From NCBI RefSeq assembly GCF_014653695.1, contig NZ_BNAR01000007.1:124001-188000 (forward strand): 64,000 bases of DNA, read 5' to 3'. Positions 45,021 through 55,196 of this stretch are shown here, in pieces. Position 1 is the first letter of the stretch. Each line of letters starts with the position of its first letter. The DNA comes from Lentzea cavernae (GTDB taxonomy: Bacteria; Actinomycetota; Actinomycetes; Mycobacteriales; Pseudonocardiaceae). A program made the position numbers and the translations under genes. Below the pieces are notes generated by a model. It did no database searches, was not told where the DNA came from, and was given only the letters and a program-made list of their open reading frames with translations.

Positions 45021-46823
45021 ATGGACGACTCCCGTCCCGACGCTGAGCTCGGGCTGGACGGTGTTCCGCACACCGGTGAAGCCATCAACGACGACGGCAT
45101 GCTGGTCGAGCCGCAGGCCGAGGACTTCAGGTCAGCGAAGCAGGCCAAGCCGAACCCGGACTGGTACAAGGGCGCCGTCTTCTACGAGGTCCTGGTCCGG
45201 GCCTTCAGCGACTCCAACGGCGACGGCACGGGCGACCTCAGGGGTCTCGCCTCCCGCCTCGACTACCTGGAGTGGCTCGGCGTCGACTGCCTCTGGCTGC
45301 CGCCGTTCTACGCCTCGCCGTTGCGCGACGGCGGGTACGACATCAGCGACTTCCGGGCGGTGCTGCCGGAGTTCGGCACGGTCGACGACTTCGTCTACCT
45401 GCTGGAAGAAGCGCACCGGCGCGGGATCCGGGTGATCACCGACCTGGTGCTCAACCACACCTCCGACGCGCACCCGTGGTTCCAGGAGTCGAGGCAGAAC
45501 CCGGACGGCCCGTACGGCGACTACTACGTGTGGAGCGACGACGACTCGCGCTACAGCGACGCGCGGATCATCTTCGTCGACACGGAGTCGTCGAACTGGA
45601 CCTACGACCCGGTGCGCGGGCAGTTCTTCTGGCACCGCTTCTTCAGCCACCAGCCGGACCTCAACTACGAGAACCCGGACGTGCAGGAGGCGATGCTCGA
45701 CACGCTGCGCTTCTGGCTCGACCTCGGCATCGACGGGTTCCGCCTCGACGCCGTGCCCTACCTCTTCGAGGAGGAGGGCACGATCTGCGAGAACCTGCCG
45801 CGCACGCACGAGTTCCTCAAGAAGTGCCGCAAGGTCGTCGACGACGAGTTCCCCGGCCGCGTGCTGCTCGCCGAGGCCAACCAGTGGCCCTCGGACGTGG
45901 TCGAGTACTTCGGTGACCAGGCCGTCGGCGGCGACGAGTGCCACATGGCGTTCCACTTCCCGTTGATGCCGCGCATCTTCATGGCGGTGCGGCGCGAGTC
46001 GCGGTTCCCGATCTCGGAGATCCTCGCGCAGACGCCGGCGATCCCCGAGAACGCCCAGTGGGGCATCTTCCTGCGCAACCACGACGAGCTCACCCTCGAG
46101 ATGGTCAGCGACGAAGAGCGCGACTACATGTACTCCGAGTACGCCAAGGACCCGCGGATGAAGGCGAACATCGGCATCCGCCGACGGCTCGCCCCGCTGC
46201 TGGAGAACGACCGCAACCAGCACGAACTGTTCACCGCACTGCTGCTGTCCCTGCCCGGATCGCCCGTTCTGTACTACGGCGACGAAATCGGCATGGGCGA
46301 CAACATCTGGCTGCAGGACCGCGACGCCGTCCGCACGCCCATGCAGTGGACGCCCGACCGCAACGCCGGTTTCTCGTCGTGCGACCCCGGGCGGATCTAC
46401 CTGCCGGTGATCATGGACCCGGTCTACGGCTACCAGGGCCTGAACGTCGAGGCCCAGCTCAACAGCTCGACGTCGCTGCTCAACTGGACGCGGCACATGA
46501 TCGAGGTGCGCAAGCAGCACCACGCGTTCGCCGAGGGCGACTTCACCGAGCTCGGCGGCTCGAACCCGAGCGTGCTCGCCTACAAGCGGCAGTGGAAGCG
46601 CCCGGACGGCCGCGAGGACATCGTGCTCTGCGTGAACAACCTGTCCCGCTTCCCGCAACCCGTCGAGCTGGACCTCTCCGAGCACCGCGACCACACGCCG
46701 CTGGAGCTCACCGGAGGTGTCAAATTCCCCGCGATCGGGGAACTCCCCTACCTGCTGACCCTTCCGGGTCACGGTTTCTACTGGTTCCAGCTGGTAGAGG
46801 CGAACGACAGCGAGATGAGTTGA
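45021..46823 (+). CDS. treS: Trehalose synthase TreS (maltose alpha-D-glucosyltransferase)
   Basis: The 600-aa GH13_16 isomerase interconverts trehalose and maltose, and with Mak feeds GlgE. It has [24 protein letters not shown], the nucleophile in [10 protein letters not shown], the acid in LLAEANQWP and the third Asp in RNHDEL. The C-terminus ends [20 protein letters not shown]. The TGA stop (46821-46823) lies in the TTGAC at the edge of the TnpB element, so the insertion may define the present stop codon. Fused TreS-Mak forms exist, but here the two are separate. Confidence 0.96.
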   Translation: MDDSRPDAELGLDGVPHTGEAINDDGMLVEPQAEDFRSAKQAKPNPDWYKGAVFYEVLVRAFSDSNGDGTGDLRGLASRLDYLEWLGVDCLWLPPFYASPLRDGGYDISDFRAVLPEFGTVDDFVYLLEEAHRRGIRVITDLVLNHTSDAHPWFQESRQNPDGPYGDYYVWSDDDSRYSDARIIFVDTESSNWTYDPVRGQFFWHRFFSHQPDLNYENPDVQEAMLDTLRFWLDLGIDGFRLDAVPYLFEEEGTICENLPRTHEFLKKCRKVVDDEFPGRVLLAEANQWPSDVVEYFGDQAVGGDECHMAFHFPLMPRIFMAVRRESRFPISEILAQTPAIPENAQWGIFLRNHDELTLEMVSDEERDYMYSEYAKDPRMKANIGIRRRLAPLLENDRNQHELFTALLLSLPGSPVLYYGDEIGMGDNIWLQDRDAVRTPMQWTPDRNAGFSSCDPGRIYLPVIMDPVYGYQGLNVEAQLNSSTSLLNWTRHMIEVRKQHHAFAEGDFTELGGSNPSVLAYKRQWKRPDGREDIVLCVNNLSRFPQPVELDLSEHRDHTPLELTGGVKFPAIGELPYLLTLPGHGFYWFQLVEANDSEMS

Positions 46824-46990
46824 CTTCCCCCGCCACGAGGACGGGGTTCCCGCCCGCCTTGCGGCGGGTAGTCCCTACGGACTGCGCCTCACAGCGCGGG
46901 CTTCCTGTTTCACTGCCGATCGCGGAAAGGAGGATCCTTGCCGTCTGACATCAGCTCCGCAGGCTTCACCCGAGTCGCCTCGGGCTACGA
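46820..46990 (-). ncRNA. Putative TnpB omega RNA / right end of the IS200/IS605-type element
   Basis: On the minus strand the tnpB 3' end runs into a structured tail. One hairpin is CCCGCC-GCAA-GGCGGG (46853-46868), with a GNRA loop; a second is a 5-bp stem (46828-46846). The tail ends in GGGGGAAGTCAA at about 46820, a typical right-end form. TnpB guide RNAs are made from this part of such elements, with the guide taken from the flank, here antisense to the treS 3' end. The 5' limit is approximate. Confidence 0.5.
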
Positions 46991-48080
46991 CTCGACCAGC
47001 CGCAAGGATGTTCTTCGCCGCGTTCAGATCCCGGTCGTGCCGGGTGCGGCAGTCCGGACACGTCCAGTGCCGGGTGGAGAGCTCCAGCTCAGCGAGCCGA
47101 AACCCGCAGTTCGAGCACGTCTTGCTGGACGGGTGCCACCGGTCGATCACGACCAGTCTCCGACCGGAGCGGGCGCACTTGTACTCCAGCTGACGGCGGA
47201 ACTCACCCCATCCCGCGTCGGAGATGGCGCGGGCGAGACCGCGATTGCGGACCATGTTCCGCACCGAGAGGTCCTCGATCGCGATCAGGTCCGCCGAACG
47301 CACGAGACGTGTGGTGGTGCGGTGCAGGAAGTCCGCGCGCGCATGACGAACCTCGCGGTGCGCACGAGCGACCTTGACCTTGGCCTTGCGGCGGTTGAGG
47401 CTGCCTGGCCGGCAACGGGCCAGCCTGCGCTGGTAGCGGGCGAGACTTCGCGCTTTGCGGGCCAAGTGCGCCGGATTGGCGACACGCTCCCCGTCGCTGG
47501 TCACCAGGAAGCTGGTCAACCCGAGGTCCACGCCGACGGCGCGGCCGGTGGGATCCGCCGGCACGACTGTGGCGGCGTCCACGGTGAACGTCACGTACCA
47601 GCGGCCGTCCGGATCACGGGAGACCACGACCATCGTGGGGTCCAGCGAGGTGAGGTTCACGTCGAAGGACCAGACGAAACGAAGCGGCGAGTTGGTCCTG
47701 GCCAGTGTCAGCACTCCGTCACGCATCCGGAAGGCCGAGCGCGTGTAGTGCGCGCTCTGGCGTCCGACGCGCGACTTGAACCTCGGGTGACGGGTGCGTC
47801 CGGCGAAGAAGTTCACGAACGCGGTGTGCTGGTGGCGAAGAGTCTGCTGCAAGGGCACAGAGGACACTTCCGACAGGAACGCGAGTTCCCGGGTGCGCTT
47901 CCATCCCGTCAGAGCGCGATCCGCGTCCCTGTACGAGGTGCGCGCCCCCTCGGCTCGGTAGCGCGATTGACGCTCGCTCAGAGTCTTGTTCCACACCAGA
48001 CGTACACACCCGAAAACACGGTTCAGGACGGCGGCTTGACCAGGAGCCGGGTACGCCCGGCACTTGTACGCCGTCCGCAT
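46875..48080 (-). CDS. tnpB: TnpB, RNA-guided endonuclease (IS200/IS605 OrfB)
   Basis: The 401-aa TnpB has the N-terminal HTH-like domain (AVLNRVFGCVRLVWN) and all three RuvC acidic residues: D185 in GVDLGL, E269 in IAIEDL, and D351 in DRDLNAAKNI. The zinc finger is intact (C322, C325, C341, C344). TnpB cuts DNA next to a transposon-associated motif under guide RNA control and helps keep the element at its site. I start at ATG 48080 (MRTAYKCRAYP). It lies opposite to the operon around it. Confidence 0.93.
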   Translation of the reverse strand: MRTAYKCRAYPAPGQAAVLNRVFGCVRLVWNKTLSERQSRYRAEGARTSYRDADRALTGWKRTRELAFLSEVSSVPLQQTLRHQHTAFVNFFAGRTRHPRFKSRVGRQSAHYTRSAFRMRDGVLTLARTNSPLRFVWSFDVNLTSLDPTMVVVSRDPDGRWYVTFTVDAATVVPADPTGRAVGVDLGLTSFLVTSDGERVANPAHLARKARSLARYQRRLARCRPGSLNRRKAKVKVARAHREVRHARADFLHRTTTRLVRSADLIAIEDLSVRNMVRNRGLARAISDAGWGEFRRQLEYKCARSGRRLVVIDRWHPSSKTCSNCGFRLAELELSTRHWTCPDCRTRHDRDLNAAKNILAAGRVVARGDSGEACGADVRRQGSSFPRSAVKQEARAVRRSP

Positions 48081-48235
48081 GCGACACAACGTACCGGGAG
48101 CACAATGGTGTGGAAGGTGATGGGCCGGTGGACGGCGAGGCATGTGACTGAACCGACGTGGCTTCGCCCGGACACGCGCCGCAGAGACCAGATCTCTCCC
48201 TTGTCAGAGGACTGGGACTTTCACCGGAGGTCGTC

Positions 48236-49546
48236 GTGACCGATCCCCACGAGCTCGTCGACAAGCTCGTCGCCTCACTGCCCGACCTGCTCCCGAACGC
48301 ACGGTGGTTCGGCGGCAAGGACAAGCCGATCACGGCCGTCCGTCCACTGAGGACGACGGTCGTCGACGGCGACCTGGTCCACGTGGTCGTCGAGGTGGAG
48401 CAACCCGGCCGCACCGAGAACTACCAGGGTGCGCTCAGCCTGAGCACCGGCGCCTGGGACGTCCTGCTCGACCCCGAGCACAACGGCGTCCTGCTCGACC
48501 GGATCGCGTCCGGGCACGAGGTCGACGGCATCACGTTCGCCCACGAGCCCGGCACGGAGCTGAAGTCGGGCCTGCGCGGGCGGCCGATCGGCGTCGAGCA
48601 GTCCAACACGTCCCTGATCTACGGCCAGCAGTACATCCTGAAGATCTTCCGCAAGCTCGCGAACGGCGAGAACCGCGACCTCACGATGCACCGCGCGCTG
48701 CGGTCCGTCGGCTGCGAGCACATCGCGCTGCCGCTGGGCTCGATCTCCACGGAGCTGAACGGGCAGCAGGTCACGCTCGCGATGCTGCAGGAGTTCCTGC
48801 CGGACGCGGTCGAGGGCTGGGCCATGGCCACCACCTCGGTGCGCGACCTGATGGCCGAGGCCGACCTGCACGCGTTCGAGGTCGGCGGTGACTTCGCCGG
48901 TGAGGCGCACCGGCTCGGCCACGCGGTCGCGAAGGTGCACGCCGACCTGGCGGAGGCGCTGGGCACGCAGGTCGCCGGCGAGGACACGACCTCCGGTGCG
49001 ATCGAGGGCATGCAGCGGCGCCTGGGCGTCGTGCTGGAGGCGGTGCCGGAACTGGGCCGCTACGAGGCACCGTTGCGCGCCGCGTTCGAGGAGGCGCGTG
49101 CCCACATCGGCGCGCTCCCGATCCAGCACATCCACGGCGACCTGCACCTCGGCCAGGTGCTGCGGACCGTGCACGGCTGGCTGCTGATCGACTTCGAGGG
49201 CGAGCCGGCGGCGTCGGTGGAGGAACGTCTCGCGCTGCGGTCGCCGTTGCGCGACGTGGCGGGGATGCTGAGGTCGTTCGACTACGCGGCACGGCAGCTC
49301 CTCGTCGGCCAGCCCGACGACGACCAGCTCGCCTACCGCGCGATGGAGTGGACGAAGCGCAACCGCGCGGCGTTCTGCGACGGCTACGCCGAGGTGGCGG
49401 CCGACCCGCGGGACAACGTGCAGCTGCTGCGCGCTTTCGAGCTGGACAAGGCGGTCTACGAGGTCGCTTACGAGCACGCCAACAGGCCGGAGTGGTTGAC
49501 GGTTCCCCTGTCGTCGATCGCCCGGATGACCAGCGGAGGAGAATAA
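48236..49546 (+). CDS. mak: Maltokinase Mak (Pep2)
   Basis: The 436-aa APH-fold kinase phosphorylates maltose with ATP to maltose 1-phosphate for GlgE. It has an N-terminal cap with NARWFGGKDKPI (residues about 21-32), the catalytic HIHGDLHLGQVL and the metal-binding LIDFEGEP. GTG 48236 follows GGAGG, so its own ribosome site survives despite the insertion upstream. glgB follows after three bases. Confidence 0.94.
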   Translation: MTDPHELVDKLVASLPDLLPNARWFGGKDKPITAVRPLRTTVVDGDLVHVVVEVEQPGRTENYQGALSLSTGAWDVLLDPEHNGVLLDRIASGHEVDGITFAHEPGTELKSGLRGRPIGVEQSNTSLIYGQQYILKIFRKLANGENRDLTMHRALRSVGCEHIALPLGSISTELNGQQVTLAMLQEFLPDAVEGWAMATTSVRDLMAEADLHAFEVGGDFAGEAHRLGHAVAKVHADLAEALGTQVAGEDTTSGAIEGMQRRLGVVLEAVPELGRYEAPLRAAFEEARAHIGALPIQHIHGDLHLGQVLRTVHGWLLIDFEGEPAASVEERLALRSPLRDVAGMLRSFDYAARQLLVGQPDDDQLAYRAMEWTKRNRAAFCDGYAEVAADPRDNVQLLRAFELDKAVYEVAYEHANRPEWLTVPLSSIARMTSGGE

Positions 49547-49549
49547 GCC

Positions 49550-51724
49550 GTGAAGGCCGACCTGGACCGGCTCCTGTCAGGTGCGCACCACGACCCGCAC
49601 TCGGTGCTGGGTGTGCACACCGTCGGCGACCAGGTGGTCGCGCGGGCCCTGCGGCCGGGCGCGACGTCGGTCGCCATCTCGTGGGGCGACAAGCAGGTCG
49701 AACTGCCGCGCATCGCGGACGCCCTGTTCGAGGGCGAGCTGCCCGAGGCGCCCGGCGACTACCGGCTGCTGGTGTCCTACGGCGACCACACGGTCGAGGT
49801 CGACGACCCGTACCGGTGGCTGCCGACCGTGGGCGAGCTCGACCTGCACCTGATCGGCGAGGGCCGGCACGAGCGGCTCTGGGACGTGCTCGGCGCGCAT
49901 GTGCGTTGCTACGAAACGTCTTCCGGTGACATCACCGGCGTCTCGTTCGCGGTGTGGGCGCCGAACGCGCGCGGTGTGCGCGTGACCGGTGACTTCGACG
50001 GCTGGGACGGGCGCGCGAACCCGTTGCGCTCCATGGGTTCCAGCGGTGTGTGGGAGGTCTTCCTGCCGAACGTCGTGGTGGGGTCGCGCTACAAGTTCCG
50101 CATCCTCGGCCAGGACGGTGTGTGGCACGAGAAGGCCGACCCGATGGCGTTCGCCACGGAGGTCCCGCCGCAGACGGCGTCGGTCGTCACGCGGTCGGAG
50201 TACCAGTGGCAGGACGCGGAGTGGGAGGCCCGGCGCGAGGCCACGAACTGGGCGAACGCGCCGATGTCGATCTACGAGGTGCACCTCGGCTCGTGGAGGC
50301 CGGGTCTGAGCTACCGGGAGCTCGCGACCGAGCTCGCGGACTACTGCGAGGACATGGGCTTCACGCACGTCGAGATGCTGCCCGTCTCCGAGCACCCGTT
50401 CGGCGGGTCGTGGGGCTACCAGGTCACCTCGTACTACGCGCCGACCTCGCGGTTCGGCACGCCGGACGACTTCCGGTACTTCGTCGACGCGCTGCACCAG
50501 CGCGGCATCGGCGTGCTGGTCGACTGGGTGCCGGCGCACTTCCCGAAGGACGCCTGGGCGCTCGCGAAGTTCGACGGCACGCCGCTGTACGAGCACGCGG
50601 ACCCGCGCCGCGGTGAGCAGCTCGACTGGGGCACGTACGTCTTCGACTTCGGGCGCAACGAGGTCCGGAACTTCCTGGTGGCGAACGCGCTGTACTGGAT
50701 CGAGGAGTTCCACCTCGACGGCCTGCGCGTGGACGCCGTGGCGTCGATGCTCTACCTCGACTACTCGCGGCCGGCGGACCAGTGGCTGCCGAACGAGTTC
50801 GGTGGCCGGGAGAACCTCGACGCGGTGCGGTTCCTGCAGGAGCTGAACGCGACGGTCTACAAGCGGCACCCCGGCGTCGTGATGATCGCCGAGGAGTCGA
50901 CGGCGTGGCCGGGTGTCACGCGGCCGACGCACCTGGGCGGGCTCGGGTTCGGCTTCAAGTGGAACATGGGCTGGATGCACGACACGCTGCACTACCTGTC
51001 GCGTGAGCCGATCCACCGGGCGTTCCACCACAACGAGATGACGTTCTCGCTGGTCTACGCGTGGAGCGAGAACTTCGTGCTGCCGCTCTCGCACGACGAG
51101 GTGGTGCACGGCAAGGGCTCGCTGTGGGAGCGGATGCCAGGCGACGACTGGAACAAGGCGGCCGGCGTGCGGTCGCTGCTGGCGTTCATGTGGGCGCATC
51201 CGGGCAAGCAGCTGCTGTTCATGGGCGGCGAGTTCGGGCAGCGGCAGGAGTGGTCGGAGTCGCGGTCGCTCGACTGGCACCTGGTCGAGCAGGACCGGCT
51301 GCACCAGGGCATCCAGTCGCTGACGCGCGACCTGAACTCGGTGTACAAGACGGCGGCGGCGCTGTTCTCGCACGACATCACGCCCGAGGGCTTCCAGTGG
51401 ATCGACGCGAACGACTCGGGCGGCAACGTCCTGTCGTTCCTGCGGGTGGGTGAGGACGGCTCGACGCTCGCCTGCGTCGCGAACTTCTCCGGCTCGCCGC
51501 ACCACGACTACCGCGTGGGCCTGCCTTCCGCCGGGCGGTGGAAGGAGCTCGTGAACACCGACGCCGAGCACTACGGCGGTTCGGGCGTGGGCAACATGGG
51601 CGGTGTCGAGGCCGAGGCCAGGCCGTGGCACGGGCGTCCGTACTCGGCGATCCTGCAGCTCCCGCCGTCCGGTGTGCTGTGGCTCGTGCCCGAGGTCCCC
51701 GGCGTGCTGGGCGAGCTCGACTGA
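49550..51724 (+). CDS. glgB: 1,4-alpha-glucan branching enzyme GlgB (GH13)
   Basis: The 724-aa branching enzyme has an N-terminal domain ([12 protein letters not shown]) and CBM48 ([20 protein letters not shown]). The catalytic barrel has [10 protein letters not shown], the nucleophile in [11 protein letters not shown], the acid in [10 protein letters not shown] and the third Asp in [11 protein letters not shown]. It introduces alpha-1,6 branches into the linear glucan made by GlgE. GTG start 49550; last gene of the run, ending at a terminator. Confidence 0.96.
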   Translation: MKADLDRLLSGAHHDPHSVLGVHTVGDQVVARALRPGATSVAISWGDKQVELPRIADALFEGELPEAPGDYRLLVSYGDHTVEVDDPYRWLPTVGELDLHLIGEGRHERLWDVLGAHVRCYETSSGDITGVSFAVWAPNARGVRVTGDFDGWDGRANPLRSMGSSGVWEVFLPNVVVGSRYKFRILGQDGVWHEKADPMAFATEVPPQTASVVTRSEYQWQDAEWEARREATNWANAPMSIYEVHLGSWRPGLSYRELATELADYCEDMGFTHVEMLPVSEHPFGGSWGYQVTSYYAPTSRFGTPDDFRYFVDALHQRGIGVLVDWVPAHFPKDAWALAKFDGTPLYEHADPRRGEQLDWGTYVFDFGRNEVRNFLVANALYWIEEFHLDGLRVDAVASMLYLDYSRPADQWLPNEFGGRENLDAVRFLQELNATVYKRHPGVVMIAEESTAWPGVTRPTHLGGLGFGFKWNMGWMHDTLHYLSREPIHRAFHHNEMTFSLVYAWSENFVLPLSHDEVVHGKGSLWERMPGDDWNKAAGVRSLLAFMWAHPGKQLLFMGGEFGQRQEWSESRSLDWHLVEQDRLHQGIQSLTRDLNSVYKTAAALFSHDITPEGFQWIDANDSGGNVLSFLRVGEDGSTLACVANFSGSPHHDYRVGLPSAGRWKELVNTDAEHYGGSGVGNMGGVEAEARPWHGRPYSAILQLPPSGVLWLVPEVPGVLGELD

Positions 51725-51735
51725 CGTGCCCCGGT

Positions 51736-51768
51736 GGGCTGATCCGGTCAGGTGAACCTGATCAGCCC
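51736..51768 (+). terminator. Terminator hairpin after glgB
   Basis: GGGCTGATC/GATCAGCCC (51736-51744 with 51760-51768) form a perfect 9-bp stem, with a small inner AGGT/ACCT stem in the loop, 11 bases past the stop. Confidence 0.75.
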
Positions 51769-51847
51769 GCCGCACGTTGCCCCTTGTATGCGCCTGACTT
51801 GGACGACAAGGACGCCCTTCACGCCGCCCGGCAGGCACAATGGGTCC

Positions 51848-53218
51848 ATGCGGCACCGGAGCATCGCGTTGATCGTCGCCACCGCCCTGCTCGCGGTGGG
51901 CTGCACGGCGGAGATCCCAGGGCAGCCCCGCGCCGCCAAGGTGGTGAAGAAAGAGGCGTCCAGCCCCACCATCCAGGTGCGGGGCTCGGACAACGGCCCC
52001 ATCGACAAGCTGGCCGCCACCGCGCTGACGGACATCGAGGAGTTCTGGACCGACTCCTTCCAGTCGACGTTCAACAAGCCGTGGAAGCCGCTGAGCGGCG
52101 GTTACTTCTCGGTCGACACGGCCGACGCCACCGCGAAGCCGCCGCCGTGCACGCAGAAGGCCTCGGACGTGGAGGGCAACGCGTTCTACTGCCCCGCGGC
52201 CGACGCGATCGCGTGGGACAGGGCGTCCCTGCTGCCGGTGCTGCAGGACCGCTTCGGCGAGGCGGCCGTGGTCGTGGTGCTCGCGCACGAGATCGGTCAC
52301 GCGGTGCAGAACCGCATGGGCATCACGCCCGAGGCGGAGCGCCGTGAGCCGGACAGGTACCCGACGATCCTCACCGAGGCCCAGGCCGACTGCTTCGCGG
52401 GCTCGTTCGTCCGCAACGTCACCGACGGCAAGTCGCAGCGCCTCGACATCAACGCGGACGCCCTGGACAAGGCGCTGGGCGCGCTGATCACGTTCCGCGA
52501 CCCGGTCGGCACCTCGCCGGAGGACGAGCAGGCGCACGGCAGCGCGTTCGACCGCGTGGCCGCGTTCCAGGACGGCTTCGAGCAGGGCACGAAGTTCTGC
52601 GCCGCGATGTCCGTGCAGAACCGCCAGTTCACGCAGCGCGCGTTCACCAGCGTCAAGGACCGCGCGAACGGCGGCAACCTGCCGTTCGACGACATGCTCG
52701 AGGCCGTGACGCCCGACCTCGACGGCTTCTTCAAGGACCTGGCCACCACGTCGGGCAAGACCTGGCAGTCGCCGCGCGCCGAGGCCTCCCAGAGCGAGCC
52801 GACCTGCTCCGGTGACCAGGGTCCGGTCGCGTACTGCCCGTCGGACAAGACCATCAAGATCGACACCAAGGACGAGCTGCCGGCCCTGCACAAGGAGTTC
52901 GGCGACTACGCGACGGGCACGCTGATCGCGACCCGGTACGCGATGGCCGAGCTCGCGGTGCTGGGCAAGCCGACCGAGGGCGAGAAGGCGTCCGCGTCGG
53001 CGTTGTGCCTGGCCGGCGCGTACACGGGCGCGGTGTTCCAGCGCAAGGACGGGTTCGGGCTCTCGCCGGGCGACTTCGACGAGGCCGTGACGGTGCTGCT
53101 GCAGTTCGACTACGCGGCCCGTGACACCAAGGGCGGCAACCCGGTGGATCCGGGGTTCCAGCGCGTGGCGCGGTTCCGCGAGGGCGTGTTCGAGGGCGCG
53201 AAGAAGTGCGGCATCTGA
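51848..53218 (+). CDS. Lipoprotein neutral zinc metallopeptidase (copy 1)
   Basis: The 456-aa exported protein has a lipobox LLAVGC (Cys19). A metallopeptidase core resembles the YpfJ/neutral zinc metallopeptidase family: ITAWD-like AIAWDR strand, VVLAHEIGHAVQ (HExxH) and the third-ligand region TEAQADCFAGSFV, then AHGSAFDRVAAFQDGF. The second half is Cys-containing and repeats the YCPSDKTI theme of the first. It is probably anchored outside the membrane. A paralogue lies at 55197-56639. Confidence 0.87.
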   Translation: MRHRSIALIVATALLAVGCTAEIPGQPRAAKVVKKEASSPTIQVRGSDNGPIDKLAATALTDIEEFWTDSFQSTFNKPWKPLSGGYFSVDTADATAKPPPCTQKASDVEGNAFYCPAADAIAWDRASLLPVLQDRFGEAAVVVVLAHEIGHAVQNRMGITPEAERREPDRYPTILTEAQADCFAGSFVRNVTDGKSQRLDINADALDKALGALITFRDPVGTSPEDEQAHGSAFDRVAAFQDGFEQGTKFCAAMSVQNRQFTQRAFTSVKDRANGGNLPFDDMLEAVTPDLDGFFKDLATTSGKTWQSPRAEASQSEPTCSGDQGPVAYCPSDKTIKIDTKDELPALHKEFGDYATGTLIATRYAMAELAVLGKPTEGEKASASALCLAGAYTGAVFQRKDGFGLSPGDFDEAVTVLLQFDYAARDTKGGNPVDPGFQRVARFREGVFEGAKKCGI

Positions 53219-53237
53219 GTTCCTGGAACTGAGCGGG

Positions 53238-53269
53238 AGCCCGCACCGGCTCGAGGCCTGGTGCGGGCT
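53238..53269. terminator. Bidirectional terminator between convergent genes
   Basis: AGCCCGCACC/GGTGCGGGCT (53238-53247 with 53260-53269) form a 10-bp perfect stem with a 12-base loop, lying between two facing stop codons. Confidence 0.8.
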
Positions 53270-53992
53270 TCAGCGTCTTTCTACCGGTGCCTGGTCGGCC
53301 ACCACCGAGATCCGCGCGCCCGGGATCCTCAGCGTGCCGCCGATCAGGTCCGTGTTGCGCACCGTGACCTCGGTGAAGGTCGCGAACGGCACGGTGAGCG
53401 GCGGTGGGTGCGCCGCGGTGTAGTCGACCGGGATCTTGATGCCGAGCAGGTCGATGTTGCCCTTGAGCTGCACCGTGTACAGCTCGATGCGGCCCGGCGA
53501 CACCGTGGAGGTGCTGCCCGGCCGTGCCGCGGTGACGAGCTTGACGCCCGGTGAGACCTCGGCGGTCTGCACCAGGTCCTTGATCTTCATGTCCGACGCG
53601 GTGAACTTCAGGACCTTGACGACCTGCCCGTTCAGCAGCGCGTCGACGACGCCGGCGAAGTTGAGGCCGCCGAGGTCGAGCCGGGACGCCGTCAGGGTCC
53701 ACTCGCGCCCTCCCCCCGCCACCGGGGCAGGGGCCGGTGGCGGGGGCGCCGGCGTCGAGGACGGAGGCTCCGTGCCGGACGGTGGGACCGGCACGGACGA
53801 CGACGCGGGCGGTGGAGTGGCACTGGTGCTCGACGCGGGCGGTGGCTCCGATGGTGTGCCGGTCGTGCTGGTCGGGGCCGGTGAGCTGCTGCCGGGGGCG
53901 GACGACGACGGCGGCGGTTCGGTGCTCGACGGCGGTTGCAGCGCCAGCACCGCGACCATCGCCGCGGCGGCCAGCGGCTGTGATCGGATCAT
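53270..53992 (-). CDS. Secreted Ser/Pro-rich protein with DUF6230-like beta domain
   Basis: The 240-aa protein has a short signal peptide (MIRSQPLAAAAMVAVLALQ). A Pro/Ser/Thr-rich linker (about 20-105) precedes a beta-rich domain (about 108-235) with VKVLKFTASDMKIKDLV and PVDYTAAHPPPLTVPF. The domain resembles the ligand-like half of DUF6230 proteins. The ATG at 53992 follows GGAGAAGG and overlaps the upstream stop (ATGA). Last gene of a three-gene operon; function unknown. Confidence 0.72.
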   Translation of the reverse strand: MIRSQPLAAAAMVAVLALQPPSSTEPPPSSSAPGSSSPAPTSTTGTPSEPPPASSTSATPPPASSSVPVPPSGTEPPSSTPAPPPPAPAPVAGGGREWTLTASRLDLGGLNFAGVVDALLNGQVVKVLKFTASDMKIKDLVQTAEVSPGVKLVTAARPGSTSTVSPGRIELYTVQLKGNIDLLGIKIPVDYTAAHPPPLTVPFATFTEVTVRNTDLIGGTLRIPGARISVVADQAPVERR

Positions 53993-54432
53993 GTGGGCTG
54001 AACCTTCTCCGTGGGCTCCGCGTTCTCCTCCCGCGCCCTCCTCGACCCCTTCGCCTCCTTCAGCACCTTGGGCTCGTCCGTCCACGCCACGGCGAGGGCA
54101 CCGCCGAGCAGGCTGAGGACCGTGCCGGCCAGGAAGCCGCCGAGGTTGGTCACGACGAGCGCGACCAGCGACAACAGCACCGTGACGAGGCCCGCCGCCA
54201 GCCGGAACTTGGGTTGCACCCACAGCGACACCGCGCAGATCGCGAGCAACGCGCCGATCAGCAACGCGGACGTGCCGCCGATCGTCTTGATCGAGATGAC
54301 CATGTCGCCGAGCTTCACGCCGACGAACGGCGGGAACAGGATGATGAAGGCACCCGCGGCCACGAAGAGACCGGCCCAGAAGGGCCGGCCACGTCGCCAC
54401 GCGGTGAAGCCGCGCCAGATCCTCAGAAGCAC
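53989..54432 (-). CDS. DUF6114 membrane protein
   Basis: The 147-aa protein has four membrane helices (about 15-40, 45-67, 76-94 and 97-118) with RPFWAGLFVAAGAFIILFPP near the N-terminus, as in DUF6114 proteins. The C-terminus is cytosolic and charged. It overlaps the upstream DUF6230 gene by 10 bases, the usual pairing in actinobacteria. Function is unknown. Confidence 0.85.
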   Translation of the reverse strand: MLLRIWRGFTAWRRGRPFWAGLFVAAGAFIILFPPFVGVKLGDMVISIKTIGGTSALLIGALLAICAVSLWVQPKFRLAAGLVTVLLSLVALVVTNLGGFLAGTVLSLLGGALAVAWTDEPKVLKEAKGSRRAREENAEPTEKVQPT

Positions 54433-55034
54433 TCTTGCTTCCCCTGGCGAATGGTCAGGTTCATGCCCTTGAACCTGATGGTCTGGGCCGTGGTGGCCCA
54501 GGCGGTCTGCTGCAGCGAGGTGATGTTCGCCGTGTCGGCCTGCAGGCCGAACGAGCCCGGCAGGCCCCGGAGGTTCTCGGGTCCCTTGGTCACCTTGTTG
54601 GCGTCGATGCCGATCTCGGGGTTGCCGAGGACCAGGTCACCGTTGAGGTCGGTGAGGTTGACGACCAGGTTGTCGGCCGACATGCCGCCCACGCCGTCCG
54701 CGGTGATGCGCATCGTGATGTCACCGACGATCGGCATGTTGGCGACGAACACCGACTGGCAGAACTTGTCGAGCCTCGCCGTCTTGAAGCCGCTGACCGC
54801 GACGACGTGGGTCTTGCCCGCACCCGCGTCCACACCGCCGAACTGGACGAATCCCTGGCCCGTCAAGTTGTCGGCGGACACCTTGAAGTTGGTGCCGGAC
54901 ACCGCGAACGAGGCGGCCAGCGCTCCCTGGGACATCCCGAACAGGAGGGCACCGGCACCCACGGCACCGATGCCGAGCACCCCGACGAACCGTGCCCAGC
55001 GCGTTCTACCAATACCCCCGGACTCCTTCCACAC
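54423..55034 (-). CDS. DUF6230 family exported protein
   Basis: The 203-aa protein has an N-terminal helix (about residues 10-32, ending FGMSQGALA ASF) that may be a signal or anchor, then a beta-rich domain (FAVSGTNFKVSADNL, GMNLTIRQG). DUF6230 is regularly followed by DUF6114, and this is the case here. I start at GTG 55034; no strong ribosome site is seen, and the long in-frame extension to 55163 is unlikely. Confidence 0.8.
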   Translation of the reverse strand: MWKESGGIGRTRWARFVGVLGIGAVGAGALLFGMSQGALAASFAVSGTNFKVSADNLTGQGFVQFGGVDAGAGKTHVVAVSGFKTARLDKFCQSVFVANMPIVGDITMRITADGVGGMSADNLVVNLTDLNGDLVLGNPEIGIDANKVTKGPENLRGLPGSFGLQADTANITSLQQTAWATTAQTIRFKGMNLTIRQGKQECF

Positions 55035-55196
55035 TGAAGGCTTTCGTGAGGTGGACTGTGGGGCCGGAAACCCTGGCGGGACAACGAAAACGAGTCCGTG
55101 CAGTCTTGAAATCACCCCAGGGAGTGAGGAGGTTTCACGTTTGGCCCCTGGCACTTGCTGCACGTGGCCGAATGCGGCTTAGTAGGGTCTGACCTC

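Larger units (their letters stand above)
46820..48160 (-). mobile_element. TnpB-only IS200/IS605-family insertion between treS and mak
   Basis: The element has an intact tnpB and a structured right end, with no tnpA, so it would need a Y1 transposase in trans. The right boundary at TTGAC (46820-46824) fits; the left end lies somewhere between 48081 and about 48200 and could not be fixed by eye. It separates treS from maltokinase, which are normally adjacent. Confidence 0.65.

Noticed and set aside
48081..48235. Precise left end of the TnpB element
   Set aside because: No convincing boundary or target motif could be fixed by eye; only a range is given.
49577..52891. Open frame of over 1100 codons antisense to glgB and the first metallopeptidase
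   Set aside because: It is a GC-rich shadow crossing two real genes and a terminator; no recognisable domain.
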